Of a DNA stretch of 49,548 nucleotides, positions 40,513 to 49,324 are shown piece by piece. The stretch is from Arthrobacter terrae (lineage in GTDB: Bacteria; Actinomycetota; Actinomycetes; Actinomycetales; Micrococcaceae), in the NCBI RefSeq assembly GCF_015708085.1, contig NZ_JADNYM010000032.1, positions 1-49,548 of the forward strand. The letters are read 5' to 3'. A program made the position numbers and the translations under genes. Numbering within the stretch: the stretch's first letter is position 1; the number at the start of each line of letters is the position of its first letter. A model generated the notes under the pieces. That model did no database searches. It worked only from the letters and a program-made list of their open reading frames with translations, and had not been told where the DNA came from.

Positions 40513-40785
40513 GACACTAATGCGGAGTTCCATACCCGGATAGTGGAGATGACAGGTAACGAGCTACTCAGGATGCATATGAAGTCCCTGGCTGGCCGGG
40601 TACCTTGGCTGTTCGCACACACACCCGACCAGGATCCCCGCATCCAATGCGCCGAGCACCTTGCCCTTTGCAAAGCAATATACGACGGAAGGCCCAATTT
40701 AGCAGCCGCTCTGGCTTTGTCGCACATTGAAATGGGGCGCAAACCATCCTTGGAGGCGCTTAAAGGGGTCTTGCCTCCGAAGTAG
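40513..40785 (+). pseudogene. GntR-family (FCD domain) regulator, C-terminal fragment
   Basis: The frame DTNAEFHTRIVEMTGNELLRMHMKSLAGRVPWLFA through IQCAEHLALCKAIYDGRPNLAAALALSHIEMGRKPSLEAL is the C-terminal half of an FadR-type effector domain, with the ligand His of AEFH and of EHLALCKAI present. The winged-helix DNA-binding half and the first part of the FCD domain are absent; upstream codes for an implausible Trp-rich start. Without a DNA-binding domain it cannot act as a regulator. It is debris from a gene that ran rightward. Confidence 0.78.
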
Positions 40786-40978
40786 CGCGGTCCCCCGATG
40801 GCAGAGGCGATGACAGCTACGAGGGTGCCGAACGCGACCAAGGTGAGCTGGTGCCACTGCACCGCCATGAACAGCTCGACACGTTCGTATCGTAGAAACC
40901 GGACTGGTTGCAGAACGCAAGTTTCTTCACTCAGGGTTGCCATGACCGTTTCGTGGCATATTTTTCGGTGGTCGCTTG

Positions 40979-41068
40979 GCCGTCGCGGCAATCGTGCCCG
41001 CAGACATCACCGGCTCCGGAACGATCTGCGTGGCCACAGACCCGACGTACCCTCTTTTTGAGGCATGA
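40979..41068 (+). pseudogene. fragment of an amino-acid ABC transporter substrate-binding protein
   Basis: The 29 codons AVAAIVPADITGSGTICVATDPTYPLFEA then stop match the mature start of solute-binding proteins of the polar amino-acid type, where V-P-A-D-I---G-L-V-TDP-YPP-E is standard. Signal peptide and all the rest of ~250 residues are missing. The preceding 190 bases and the bases up to the tRNA contain no recognised gene; a GCCCC-TTATC-GGGGC stem lies at 41204-41218. Confidence 0.6.
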
Positions 41069-41258
41069 GGAGGCCCTGGACACCAGTGCCGTCGTGGATG
41101 CCTTCAGCCCGATGGAAGGGCCTCCGCCTCCCGCCAAGAAGGGTGAAAACTAATGAATATGGAGACCCAATGTGGAGAGTTTGGGGAGACTTAAGTTGAA
41201 ATAGCCCCTTATCGGGGCCATTGCAACTACCGAAATCCCCGTCATTCCGGGCTTTTTG

Positions 41259-41332
41259 AGCCCCCTGTCGGATTCGAACCGACGACCCCCGCTTTACAAG
41301 AGCGGTGCTCTGGCCAACTGAGCTAAGGAGGC
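41259..41332 (-). tRNA. tRNA-Thr (anticodon TGT)
   Basis: The minus strand reads a complete cloverleaf: acceptor GCCTCCT/AGGGGGC, D-arm with TTAGCTCAGTTGGC-AGAGC, anticodon loop CTTGTAA (TGT, threonine), variable loop and T-arm GGTTCGAATCC. CCA is not encoded, as is common in actinobacteria. The 3' end faces the debris-rich stretch at 40.4-41.2 kb, the usual attachment side for integrating islands. Confidence 0.95.
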
Positions 41333-41370
41333 GTAACCGGCCCAAAAGCCAGCTACACAAGACTAGCCCA

Positions 41371-41403
41371 GGGGCGCCCGCATCGCTAAATGCGACCGCC
41401 CCG
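41371..41403 (-). terminator. hairpin after the DsbA-like gene
   Basis: GGGGCG-c-CCGCAT and ATGCG-a-CCGCCCC form an interrupted stem of about 11 pairs, located 29 bases after the stop of the DsbA-like gene. Confidence 0.55.
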
Positions 41404-41431
41404 AGGCCCGTCCGGAAACCAGCGAAAACCG

Positions 41432-42328
41432 CTACTTCTTCGCGTCGATAATGGGCTGCGCAAACGCGTCGAACGCAACTGACGTATCCGTGTACTGCTT
41501 GCCGTCCACGAACACGGTGGGGGTGCCGTTGATGTTGTGCGCATGGGCAACGGCCGTACTGTACTGGATGTACGGCCGGTAGGTGGAGTTGTCCACACAG
41601 CTGCCGATGTCCGCAGCTCCCACGTCCTTTGCCATCTTTTTCAGCTCGTCGTTGCTTAGGCCTGCACTGTTTTCGGCGGGCTGCTTGGCGAAGAGAGCAC
41701 TGAAGTAGGCGGCGTATTTGTCTGGGGATTCATCCACCACACAGGCGGCGGCGGCGGCCGACCGCGAGGAGTAGTTGGTAGTGGAGTATTGGTCCAGGAT
41801 GCCGGCGGCCCGGTACTCGACGGTTGCTTTCCCGGAGTCCTGCCATTGCTTGAGCACCGGGCCGTAGGTGTCCTCGAATTGTTTGCACGCGGGGCAGATG
41901 AAGTCCACGTAAGCCACAATCTGCACGGGCTCGCCCGCTGGGCTGGGTTCAATTCCGATCGCGCCCAGGTCGGTGGCCGTGGCGCTGGCCCCGGCGGAAG
42001 GTGCGGCCGTCAGCGTGGCCTTGTCGACCTGCCCCGGGGACGGGTGCTCCAGCACGCCGTTTTTGCCCTGCACAACGCCTCCGTAGATGTTGGCGTTGGC
42101 GGGGACGGGTCCGCTGGCGGCGGTTTCCGGCGCTTTTTTGGTCCCCTGCACAATCAGCAGCGCGACGATGGCGACAACGACGACGGCGGCCAGCAGGACA
42201 CTGCCGCGGATCAGCCAACCGTTGCGTTTCTCCTTCTTGGCGTGTGCTTCGCGGATCCTGCGGGCCTCTTCACGGGCCTGCGAGGTTCGTTCGGCTTTGC
42301 TGGGACGTGGCTCGTTCTGCGGGGTCAT
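41432..42328 (-). CDS. membrane-anchored DsbA-like thiol-disulfide protein
   Basis: This 298-residue protein has a charged cytoplasmic start (basic, coiled-coil-like AERTSQAREEARRIREAHAKKEKRNG), one membrane helix (about 38-62, LIRGSVLLAAVVVVAIVALLIVQG), a linker, and an extracytoplasmic thioredoxin-fold domain with active site DFICPACKQFED (CPAC) and the cis-Pro loop NGTPTVFVDGK. Two further Cys (ACVVDES, GSCVDN) could form a structural disulfide. It catalyses disulfide exchange in exported proteins. ATG 42328 has GAGGAAC upstream; the 63-codon extension overlaps the otsA promoter and is rejected. Confidence 0.88.
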   Translation of the reverse strand: MTPQNEPRPSKAERTSQAREEARRIREAHAKKEKRNGWLIRGSVLLAAVVVVAIVALLIVQGTKKAPETAASGPVPANANIYGGVVQGKNGVLEHPSPGQVDKATLTAAPSAGASATATDLGAIGIEPSPAGEPVQIVAYVDFICPACKQFEDTYGPVLKQWQDSGKATVEYRAAGILDQYSTTNYSSRSAAAAACVVDESPDKYAAYFSALFAKQPAENSAGLSNDELKKMAKDVGAADIGSCVDNSTYRPYIQYSTAVAHAHNINGTPTVFVDGKQYTDTSVAFDAFAQPIIDAKK

Positions 42329-42519
42329 AGTTCCTCGTGTCAGTGGGCGCGGAAGTTCCACGCGGCGGCAACTCCCCCATTTTAGGGGACGAACCGGGGA
42401 GTTCGGGTTACACCCCACCGGCGGCCTGCATTGAGGGGCTGTACTAACGGCCAAAAGGCGCGAAGTTTCCGGAACATATAGGCTGGCGGATAAGCACCAG
42501 ACAAACGCGGGAGACACTG

Positions 42520-44007
42520 TTGTCCGATCCTCAAACTCGTCCGAGCCAGATCATTCAAGCACGCACCCCGATGGGCAATGCACCCCGGGGAAATTTCGAT
42601 TTCATCGTCGTGTCCAACCGCCTGCCGGTGGACAGAATTCCGGCGTCGGAGGGCGACGGCGGCTGGCGGCGTTCTCCGGGCGGCCTCGTCACCGCGCTTG
42701 CCCCGGTCATGAACAAAGCCGACGGCGCCTGGGTCGGCTGGCATGGTGCACCGGATGAGGATCTGGCGGCCTTCGATAACGACGGCATGCGGCTGATCCC
42801 GGTGACGCTCAGCAGCGACGAGGTTGAGCAGTATTACGAGGGTTTCTCCAATTCAACGCTCTGGCCGCTGTACCACGACGTCATTGCGCCGCCGGAGTTC
42901 CACCGCACCTGGTGGGATGTGTACCGACGGGTCAACCATCGGTTCGCCGACGCCGCCGCGCACTCCGCTGCCCAGGGCGCCACGGTCTGGGTGCAGGATT
43001 ATCAGCTCCAGCTGGTGCCGCGGTACCTGCGGCAGAGCCGGCCGGACCTGCGGATCGGCTTTTTCAACCACATCCCGTTCCCGCCGCCGGAGATTTTCGC
43101 GCAGCTGCCCTGGCGCCGGGCCATTATTGACGGGCTCCTCGGCGCGGACCTGATCGGCTTCCAGCGACCTAACGACACGGCTAATTTCCTGCGCTCGGCC
43201 CGCCGTTTCCTTGGCGCGAGCGTGAAGCAAAAGCAGGTGCATGTTCCAACGCCCGACGGCGAAATGAGCCATATTGCGCGCGCCGAGGCCTTCCCGATCT
43301 CCATTGATGTAGAGCACATCCAGACGCTGGCCCGCCGCCCGGATGTGATTGAACGGGCACGCCAGATCCGCAGCGATCTGGGCAATCCCACAACCATCCT
43401 GTTGGGCGTGGACCGGCTGGACTACACCAAGGGCATCCCGCACCGGCTCAAGGCCTACGGCGAACTGCTCAGCGAGGGGAAGGTGAAGGTTGAAGACGCG
43501 TCGATGATCCAGGTCGCCAGCCCCAGCCGGGAACGCGTTGAAACGTACCGGATGCTGCGTGAAGAGGTCGAGGGTACCGTGGGCCGGATCAACGGCCAGT
43601 TCGACACTATCCAGAACACCGCAGTGCGGTATCTGCACCACAGTTACCCGGTGGAGGAAATGGTGGCGCTCTACCTTGCCGCTGACGTCCTGCTCGTCAC
43701 GGCCCTGCGGGACGGTATGAACCTGGTGGCCAAGGAATATGTTGCCGCCCGGGTCAATAACACCGGCGCGCTGGTGCTCAGTGAATTCACCGGCGCTGCG
43801 GACCAGCTCCGGCAGGCGATGCTGGTCAATCCGCATGACATCGACGGGCTGAAAGAGACCATTATGGCCGCGGTCAATCTCAGCCCAGCGGCCGCCAGCC
43901 GCCGGATGCGTGCTATGCGCCGGCAGGTGCTGGACCATGATGTGGAGCGCTGGTCGCAGGATTTCCTGGTCACGCTGGATGAAAAGGCCGTCCGGGATGA
44001 CCGCTGA
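42520..44007 (+). CDS. otsA: trehalose-6-phosphate synthase
   Basis: This 495-residue GT20 glycosyltransferase joins glucose from UDP-glucose to glucose-6-phosphate. Visible motifs are FIVVSNRLPVD, GGWRRSPGGLVTAL, WVQDYQLQLVPRYLRQSRPDLRIGFFNHIPFPPPEIF, LLGVDRLDYTKGIPHRLKAYGELL with the catalytic Arg/Lys, and ALRDGMNLVAKEYVAAR with FTGAADQL near the C-terminus. TTG 42520 is taken as start, with GGGAGA upstream. It overlaps otsB by 11 bases, so the two enzymes are made together. Trehalose serves osmoprotection. Confidence 0.94.
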   Translation: MSDPQTRPSQIIQARTPMGNAPRGNFDFIVVSNRLPVDRIPASEGDGGWRRSPGGLVTALAPVMNKADGAWVGWHGAPDEDLAAFDNDGMRLIPVTLSSDEVEQYYEGFSNSTLWPLYHDVIAPPEFHRTWWDVYRRVNHRFADAAAHSAAQGATVWVQDYQLQLVPRYLRQSRPDLRIGFFNHIPFPPPEIFAQLPWRRAIIDGLLGADLIGFQRPNDTANFLRSARRFLGASVKQKQVHVPTPDGEMSHIARAEAFPISIDVEHIQTLARRPDVIERARQIRSDLGNPTTILLGVDRLDYTKGIPHRLKAYGELLSEGKVKVEDASMIQVASPSRERVETYRMLREEVEGTVGRINGQFDTIQNTAVRYLHHSYPVEEMVALYLAADVLLVTALRDGMNLVAKEYVAARVNNTGALVLSEFTGAADQLRQAMLVNPHDIDGLKETIMAAVNLSPAAASRRMRAMRRQVLDHDVERWSQDFLVTLDEKAVRDDR

Positions 44008-44785
44008 TCCGGCCGGGCTTCCCGCAGACCTGATCGCCGCCGTCGAACGTTTGTGCCGGACGCCGCGGCTGCTGGTGGCCATGGACTTTGACGGCACCAT
44101 GGCCCCCCTGGTCCCGCTGGCCGGTGACGCGCGCCCGCTGCCGGCAGCTGCGGACGCCTTCGCCGCCTTGGCGCAGCTGCCGGGCACGACGACGGCGCTG
44201 ATCTCCGGGCGCGCACTGGCCAGTCTGCGCCGGGTCGCCAGCCCGCCGCGGGAGGCCCTGCTGATCGGCAGTCACGGCGCAGAAGTGTGGCTCGGACCCG
44301 ACGCACGGCCGCTGACATTGACCGAGGACCAGGCACGATTGCTCGGACAGGCCAGCGCCCTGCTCCGGGATATTGCCGGGGAGCACCCGGGAACCCTGCT
44401 GGAGGAAAAACCCGCCGGCATTGTCCTGCACACCCGAATGGCGACCGATGCTGTGGCTGCCGCCGCCGTCGAACAAGCGCATCTTGCCCTTGACGCCCTA
44501 CCCGGCGTCTATCTAAGCGCCGGCAAGCGCGTGCTGGAAGTCTCCGTGGTGCGCGCAGACAAAGGCCAGGGGCTGCGGACGCTGCGCGACGCGGTCCACG
44601 CCACTGCGGTGCTCTTCGCCGGCGACGATGTCACAGACGAACACGGCTTCAGCGCCCTCGGTCCGGAGGACGTCGGCGTCAAAGTGGGTTCCGGGCAGAC
44701 GGCAGCCCTATTTCGGATCGATTCGCCGGAGGCGGTCGGGCCGCTGCTGGAGTTGGTGCTGGACTCCCGCCGGACCCGCGGCTGA
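43997..44785 (+). CDS. otsB: trehalose-6-phosphate phosphatase
   Basis: This 262-residue HAD-family phosphatase releases trehalose from trehalose-6-phosphate. Motif I is MDFDGTMAPLVP (nucleophile Asp and acid Asp), motif II ALISGRAL, motif III the Lys in KGQGL, and motif IV FAGDDVTDEHGF. ATG 43997 lies within the end of otsA; the longer frame upstream is its shadow. Normal length; completes the OtsAB pathway. Confidence 0.92.
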   Translation: MTADPAGLPADLIAAVERLCRTPRLLVAMDFDGTMAPLVPLAGDARPLPAAADAFAALAQLPGTTTALISGRALASLRRVASPPREALLIGSHGAEVWLGPDARPLTLTEDQARLLGQASALLRDIAGEHPGTLLEEKPAGIVLHTRMATDAVAAAAVEQAHLALDALPGVYLSAGKRVLEVSVVRADKGQGLRTLRDAVHATAVLFAGDDVTDEHGFSALGPEDVGVKVGSGQTAALFRIDSPEAVGPLLELVLDSRRTRG

Positions 44786-44950
44786 GCATACCCGGCCGGC
44801 ATGCTGCTGCTGCCCCAGCTGCTGAGATGAACATCACGTTTTGTGTGACATACTGCTGAGGTGGCGCACGCTGCCGCGGCTAACTGAATACAAATCACCA
44901 TTCACTACGGATCGTTCGGCACGTACCTGCCGATGAAGGGATTGAAGACT

Positions 44951-46033
44951 GTGGCTACAGTTACTTTTGACCACGCTACGCGTTTGTACCCGGGCACCGA
45001 GAAGCCCGCTGTTGACAAGCTCAACATTGAAATCGCCGACGGCGAATTCCTCGTCCTCGTTGGACCCTCCGGCTGCGGTAAATCAACCTCGCTGCGCATG
45101 CTCGCCGGACTGGAAGACGTTAACTCCGGCCGGATTCTGATCGGTGACCGCGATGTGACCGACATCCCCCCGAAGGACCGCGACATCGCGATGGTTTTCC
45201 AGAACTACGCGCTCTACCCGCACATGTCCGTGGCGGATAACATGGGCTTCGCCCTGAAGATCGCCGGCGTGCCGAAGGAAGAACGCGCCACCCGGGTCAA
45301 GGAAGCTGCCCGGCTGCTGGACCTCGAGGCGTACCTGGACCGCAAGCCGAAGGCGCTCTCCGGCGGTCAGCGCCAGCGCGTTGCCATGGGCCGGGCGATT
45401 GTGCGTAATCCGCAGGTCTTCCTGATGGATGAGCCGCTGTCAAACCTTGACGCGAAGCTGCGCGTGCAGACCCGCACGCAGATCGCCTCGCTGACCCGCC
45501 GGCTCGGTGTGACCACCGTGTATGTCACGCACGACCAGGTCGAGGCAATGACCATGGGCGATCGCGTGGCTGTGCTCAAGGACGGGCTGCTGATGCAGGT
45601 CGATACCCCGCGGGCGCTGTATGACCACCCGAATAATGTCTTCGTGGCCGGCTTCATCGGCTCCCCCGCCATGAACCTGCTCGAGCTGGCCGTCACCGAC
45701 GGCGGCGTGAAGTTTGGCGGTGCCGTCTATCCGGTACCCAGCGAGGTGCTCGGTGCCGCCGCAGGTAATACGGTCACCGTGGGCGTGCGGCCGGAAGATC
45801 TGGAAATGGCTCCGGAGGGCGAAGGCCTCCAGGTTGAGGTTGACGTCGTCGAAGAACTGGGCGCGGATGCCTACATTTACGGGCACACCACGGTGGACGG
45901 CAAGAACTACGACATGGTGGCCCGCGTTGACGGCCGTCGCCCACCGGCGAAGGGTGACCGCTTGTTCGTGCGTCCACAGCAGGGCCACATCCACCTCTTC
46001 GACAGCACCTCCGGACTGCGGCTCGGAGACTAA
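44951..46033 (+). CDS. ugpC: sugar ABC transporter ATPase (UgpC/MsmK/MalK type)
   Basis: This 360-residue ABC ATPase has Walker A GPSGCGKST, Q-loop VFQNYALYPH, signature LSGGQRQRVAMGRAIVRNP, Walker B VFLMDEPLSNLD, and H-loop YVTHDQVEAM. The C-terminal ~120 residues form the regulatory TOBE domain (TVTVGVRPEDLEM, GHIHLFD) found in carbohydrate importers. The start is GTG 44951 by family alignment (MATVTFDHATRLYPG); ATG 44933 is not ruled out. No permease or binding protein lies nearby, consistent with a shared ATPase that energises several sugar transporters, as MsmK does. Confidence 0.92.
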   Translation: MATVTFDHATRLYPGTEKPAVDKLNIEIADGEFLVLVGPSGCGKSTSLRMLAGLEDVNSGRILIGDRDVTDIPPKDRDIAMVFQNYALYPHMSVADNMGFALKIAGVPKEERATRVKEAARLLDLEAYLDRKPKALSGGQRQRVAMGRAIVRNPQVFLMDEPLSNLDAKLRVQTRTQIASLTRRLGVTTVYVTHDQVEAMTMGDRVAVLKDGLLMQVDTPRALYDHPNNVFVAGFIGSPAMNLLELAVTDGGVKFGGAVYPVPSEVLGAAAGNTVTVGVRPEDLEMAPEGEGLQVEVDVVEELGADAYIYGHTTVDGKNYDMVARVDGRRPPAKGDRLFVRPQQGHIHLFDSTSGLRLGD

Positions 46034-46050
46034 GCAGGATCCACCTAGCG

Positions 46051-46090
46051 CGCGGCGGCAACCTCCGGGGTGCCGCCGCGTTTGTGTTGT
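46051..46090 (+). terminator. intrinsic terminator after the ATPase gene
   Basis: CGCGGCGGCA and TGCCGCCGCG pair over 10 bases with a 10-base loop, followed by TTTGTGTTGT. It lies 17 bases after the stop. Confidence 0.88.
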
Positions 46091-46133
46091 TCGGCGCCTG
46101 TGTTGATCGGCGCCTGTGTTGTTCAGCGCCTGT
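46086..46133 (+). repeat. 16-bp tandem repeat, three copies
   Basis: Three head-to-tail copies of a 16-mer (GTTGTTCGGCGCCTGT, with one change in each of copies 2 and 3) lie between the terminator and the DUF4032 gene. Each contains the 6-bp palindrome GGCGCC (AGCGCC in copy 3). Confidence 0.85.
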
Positions 46134-46172
46134 GCCATTTAGCGTTGCCACCATTTAAGCGAGAATTGACCC

Positions 46173-47531
46173 ATGACGGAATCAGCAGGCGCCCGGTGGA
46201 CAGATGAGCCCACGGACTTCGGCCAGAAGGGGAAGCTCCCCCGACCGGAGGCACCACCGGCCGGTGTTCTTGGCTCGCTCAATATCACTGCGGCAACGGC
46301 GGCACCTGAACTGCTGGACCTCCCCTGGCACATCGCCCTGGAGGAATGGCCGGAGGAAAACCTGGCCGCCCTGCCCCGCGGAATCTCCCGGCATGTGGTG
46401 CGCTTCGCCCACCTCAGCGGCTCCGTCATCGCTATCAAGGAAACCAGCGAGCACGTAGCAAAGCATGAATACCACATGCTCCGTAAGCTGCGGCGCCTGG
46501 ACGTTCCCTGCGTCGAACCGGTCGCCGTCATCAGCGGGCGCACCACCGCAGAAGGAGCCGCGCTGGACCCGGTGTTGGTCACGCGCCATTTGAAATTCTC
46601 ACTGCCGTACCGCGCACTGTTTTCGCAGATGCTGCGTCGGGACACCCTCACCCGCCTCATTGACGCCCAGGCGCTTCTGCTGGTCCGACTGCACCTCATC
46701 GGCTTCTACTGGGGTGATGTCTCACTTTCCAATACGCTGTTTCGCCGTGACGCCGGGGCCTTCGCCGCCTACCTGGTGGATGCCGAAACCGGCGAACTGT
46801 ACCCGGACCTCTCCACCGGGCAGCGCGAATACGACCTGGAGATCGCCCGGGTCAACATTGCCGGCGAACTGATGGATCTGCTGGAGGGTGGCCTGATCGA
46901 AGAAAAGGTGGATCCGGTTGCCACCAGCGAGCTGATCATGGACAGCTACCGCCGGCTCTGGGGGGAGCTGACCGGGAAGGAGTCCTTTGAGCTTGGTGAG
47001 CGCTGGCGCGTGGGTGCCCGCATCCGGCGCCTCAATGAACTGGGATTCGACGTTGGCGAGTACACGATTAAAACCACCCCCGACGGCGCCACCATCTCAT
47101 TGCAGCCGAAGGTAGTCGACGCCGGACACCACCAACGCAGGTTACTGCGCCTGACGGGAATCGATGCCCAGGAAAACCAGGCCCGGCGGTTGCTTAACGA
47201 CATGGACACCTACCGTGCGGACAACAGCCCTGAAGTGGACGAGGAAATCAGCGCCCACTCCTGGGTCAGCCACGTGTTCGAGCCAATTGTCCGGTCCATC
47301 CCCCGCGAACTGGGCGGCAAGTTAGAACCGGCCGAAGTAGTGCACGAGGTGCTGGAGCACCGCTGGTACATGTCTGAGCAGCAGGACCGTTACGTTCCGC
47401 TAGCGGAAGCCGTGCAGTCTTACCTGGACACCATTCTCCGGCACCGGCGCGACGAGGCCGCCATCATGCTCACCGCGGATACCGCCACCATGAAGATTCT
47501 GGAAGGCGGCACGCTGGGGTCTGACCGGTAG
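46173..47531 (+). CDS. DUF4032 protein with kinase-like fold; last codons altered by a Tn3 insertion
   Basis: This 452-residue protein belongs to the DUF4032 group. The N-terminal half resembles a lipopolysaccharide-kinase-like fold (HVVRFAHLSGSVIAIKETSEHVAKHEYHML, LLVRLHLIGFYWGDVSLSNTLFRRDAGAFAAYLVDAETG), with the HRD-like segment WGDVSLSNTL. The C-terminal half holds the DUF4032 domain (~245-445, ending EAVQSYLDTILRHRRDEAAIM). Biochemical role unknown. Its natural end is interrupted: the first 16 bases of a Tn3 inverted repeat supply the last codons and stop, giving LGSDR-stop. After the element the sequence GGCGAGGATTCCTAA follows, so the original end was LGEDS-stop. The change is confined to the last three residues (E-D-S to S-D-R), and function is probably kept. 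Confidence 0.9.
   Translation: MTESAGARWTDEPTDFGQKGKLPRPEAPPAGVLGSLNITAATAAPELLDLPWHIALEEWPEENLAALPRGISRHVVRFAHLSGSVIAIKETSEHVAKHEYHMLRKLRRLDVPCVEPVAVISGRTTAEGAALDPVLVTRHLKFSLPYRALFSQMLRRDTLTRLIDAQALLLVRLHLIGFYWGDVSLSNTLFRRDAGAFAAYLVDAETGELYPDLSTGQREYDLEIARVNIAGELMDLLEGGLIEEKVDPVATSELIMDSYRRLWGELTGKESFELGERWRVGARIRRLNELGFDVGEYTIKTTPDGATISLQPKVVDAGHHQRRLLRLTGIDAQENQARRLLNDMDTYRADNSPEVDEEISAHSWVSHVFEPIVRSIPRELGGKLEPAEVVHEVLEHRWYMSEQQDRYVPLAEAVQSYLDTILRHRRDEAAIMLTADTATMKILEGGTLGSDR
47511..47515. repeat. 5-bp target-site duplication, left copy
   Basis: ACGCT directly precedes the left inverted repeat; an identical copy follows the right repeat at 49363. Confidence 0.88.
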
Positions 47532-47553
47532 TGGAACAGTGGTTGGCGCTAAG
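47516..47553 (+). repeat. Tn3-family left terminal inverted repeat (38 bp)
   Basis: Begins GGGGTCTGACCGGTAGTGG and ends GTTGGCGCTAAG. It contains the present stop codon of the DUF4032 gene. Differs from the right end at four of 38 positions (10, 12, 14, 17). Confidence 0.92.
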
Positions 47554-47575
47554 GAATTAGTTTGGGTGGCATGAT

Positions 47576-48157
47576 TCAGGTGTTGCTGGTTGGCAGGTGT
47601 CGGTATATAGAGGCACGGGAAACGCCCAGGGCTTTGGCGATCCGCGTGGGGCTTTCCCCGTTGGCGTGTCTGGCCTGGGCAGCGGCGAGGGTATCGGCAT
47701 CCATGACGGTGGGGCGGCCGCCGGTGCGGCCTTGGGAGCGGGCTGCGGCGAGTCCGGCCATGGTTCGTTCACGGATCATGTCGCGTTCGAGTTCGGCGAA
47801 CGCGGCCATCATGACGAAAAAGAATTTCCCTTCTCCAGTCGAGCTGTAGGTTCCCGTCAGGGTTCCGGTGAGAATGCGCAGGCCTACCCCCTGGTCATAG
47901 AGGCCGTCGGCGATGGTGAGCATTTCCTTCACCGATCGGCCGAGGCGGTCCAATTTCCAGACGCACAAGGTATCCGTCGGACGGAGATGGTCGATTGCTT
48001 CTACGAGTCCCGGGCGCGCGGTGGCGCGGCTGGAAATTTTGTCCTCGAAGATCCGGCCACAGCCGGCAGCCTCAAGGGCATCGCGCTGGAGTTGGGAGTC
48101 TTGACCGTTGGTGGAAACGCGTGCATAGCCGATGAGATTGAAATGGTGGGTTTCCAT
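47576..48157 (-). CDS. tnpR: serine resolvase of the Tn3 element
   Basis: This 193-residue serine recombinase has the catalytic domain (1-~140) with Ser15 in LIGYARVSTNGQD and the Arg-rich KLDRLGRSVKEML, the long E-helix region GKFFFVMMAAFAELERDMIRERT, and a C-terminal helix-turn-helix (GRPTVMDADTLAAAQARHANGESPTRIAKALGVSRASIYRHL). It resolves cointegrates at the res site that lies directly upstream. Full length and probably active. It is transcribed away from the transposase remnant. Confidence 0.93.
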   Translation of the reverse strand: METHHFNLIGYARVSTNGQDSQLQRDALEAAGCGRIFEDKISSRATARPGLVEAIDHLRPTDTLCVWKLDRLGRSVKEMLTIADGLYDQGVGLRILTGTLTGTYSSTGEGKFFFVMMAAFAELERDMIRERTMAGLAAARSQGRTGGRPTVMDADTLAAAQARHANGESPTRIAKALGVSRASIYRHLPTSNT

Positions 48158-48177
48158 GGGTCAACTGTCGCACAACC

Positions 48178-48216
48178 GTCTCACAACATCGCTGCGTGTC
48201 GGACATGTTGTGAGAC
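48178..48216. promoter_or_regulatory. res-like resolvase binding site
   Basis: GTCTCACAACAT and ATGTTGTGAGAC (12-bp arms, 15-base spacer) lie 21 bases upstream of tnpR, between it and the transposase, where Tn3 res sites are found. A third ACCGTCTCA copy near 48258 suggests further subsites. Confidence 0.72.
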
Positions 48217-48525
48217 CGGTTATGGACGGTTTTTGATCGGCGTGTCGCCGGACCCCGAAACCGTCTCAAAACCGTTTTTGAAGAGTTGGCTGAACATGGC
48301 TCCGGCCCCAGATATTGGCCATCTGTAGCGGTTGAGAGCGGTTTTGCCGATCTTCTAATGCCTGGTCACGCGGAAGGACACGGGGCACCATTTTCGCCCT
48401 GTTCCGCACACGAGGGTTGTGGTCACGAACCTTCAGCCATGATGCGTGCTGCGCTTTGCCGTGATACTTGCCTAGGAGCCGGGCCACCGGACCTTCGTCG
48501 GCGTCTCGCAGCACCAGTATCATTT

Positions 48526-49296
48526 TCAGAGGACTCCCGCACCGCAAGCCGCCGTGTCCGGCTCCACTGTCGAGTTGGTGTATTCAAACGATTTCTTACA
48601 GGTGGTGGCACGGACCATCTCGGGACCCGATGCCCGGGGCGGGGCCCGACGCAGCCGCTCCAATCCCGAGGACCGGGAATCGCCCGGCACCGTGCGCAAA
48701 CCATCAAGGCAGCGGCAAAGATCCGGTGACACCCGTTCCGCCAACATCGAATACAACCGATCCCCGGCCATCGCTCTGACCTCGGCGACGAGTCTGGCCA
48801 ACACGCTCACACCCGGTAACAGCACCCGCTCCGCACGAAGCCACGCTACGCCTTGATCAAAGAGCTGGGTCGGTCGCTCGGCCCGTGTCCACGCACGCGC
48901 CATCAAGAAGCTTCTAAATTCTTTGGCAGTCTCTGGTTCTGAGAATCGCCGGTACCCATATGCCCGGGCTATCTCCCAGCGGTGCTCGTAGGGCGTCTTT
49001 GACCGCTCCATGTAACTGCCCAAAACGGAATCGTCGACGATTTCGAGTTGTGTTGCCACGAAATTGATCACCTCTTCCGGGACCGCCAACGGATTATCAA
49101 AAAACGTTCCCAGAAACCGCAGTGTTCCCAATTGAATCCCAAAGCCCAGCCGGCTGCCCTCGCCACGACGGCGACCCACCAGCTCCAAGTCCTGGTCATC
49201 TAGAAAGAAGAACCGTTCCAACTCGGCCCGTGAAATCGGACCTGAGAACTGGCCATATACCGCTACTTGGTCATCACTGAGAAATTCAACTGGCAT
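48526..49296 (-). pseudogene. tnpA: Tn3-family transposase, N-terminal fragment (DUF4158 region)
   Basis: From ATG 49296 the product starts MPVEFLSDDQVAVYGQFSGP and continues with the N-terminal DNA-binding region of TnpA (RFFFLDDQDLELVGRRRGEGSRLGFGIQLGTLRFLGTFF, VINFVATQLEI, YGYRRFSEPETAKEFRSFL, QGVAWLRAERVLLPGVSVLARLVAEVRA). After about residue 226 (PPRASGPEMVRA) homology ends and 30 unrelated residues lead to a stop. A full transposase is about 1000 residues, so the catalytic DDE part is deleted. The fragment could still bind the inverted repeats and interfere with related transposases. Confidence 0.88.
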
Positions 49297-49324
49297 GCAA
49301 CCAACCTAAAGCCAAGCTGGAAGT

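Noticed and set aside
40422-40991. 189-codon minus frame with one hydrophobic segment
   Set aside because: It overlaps the recognised GntR fragment on the other strand, has no ribosome site, and ends in His-rich low-complexity sequence. A small piece of a lost membrane protein cannot be excluded.
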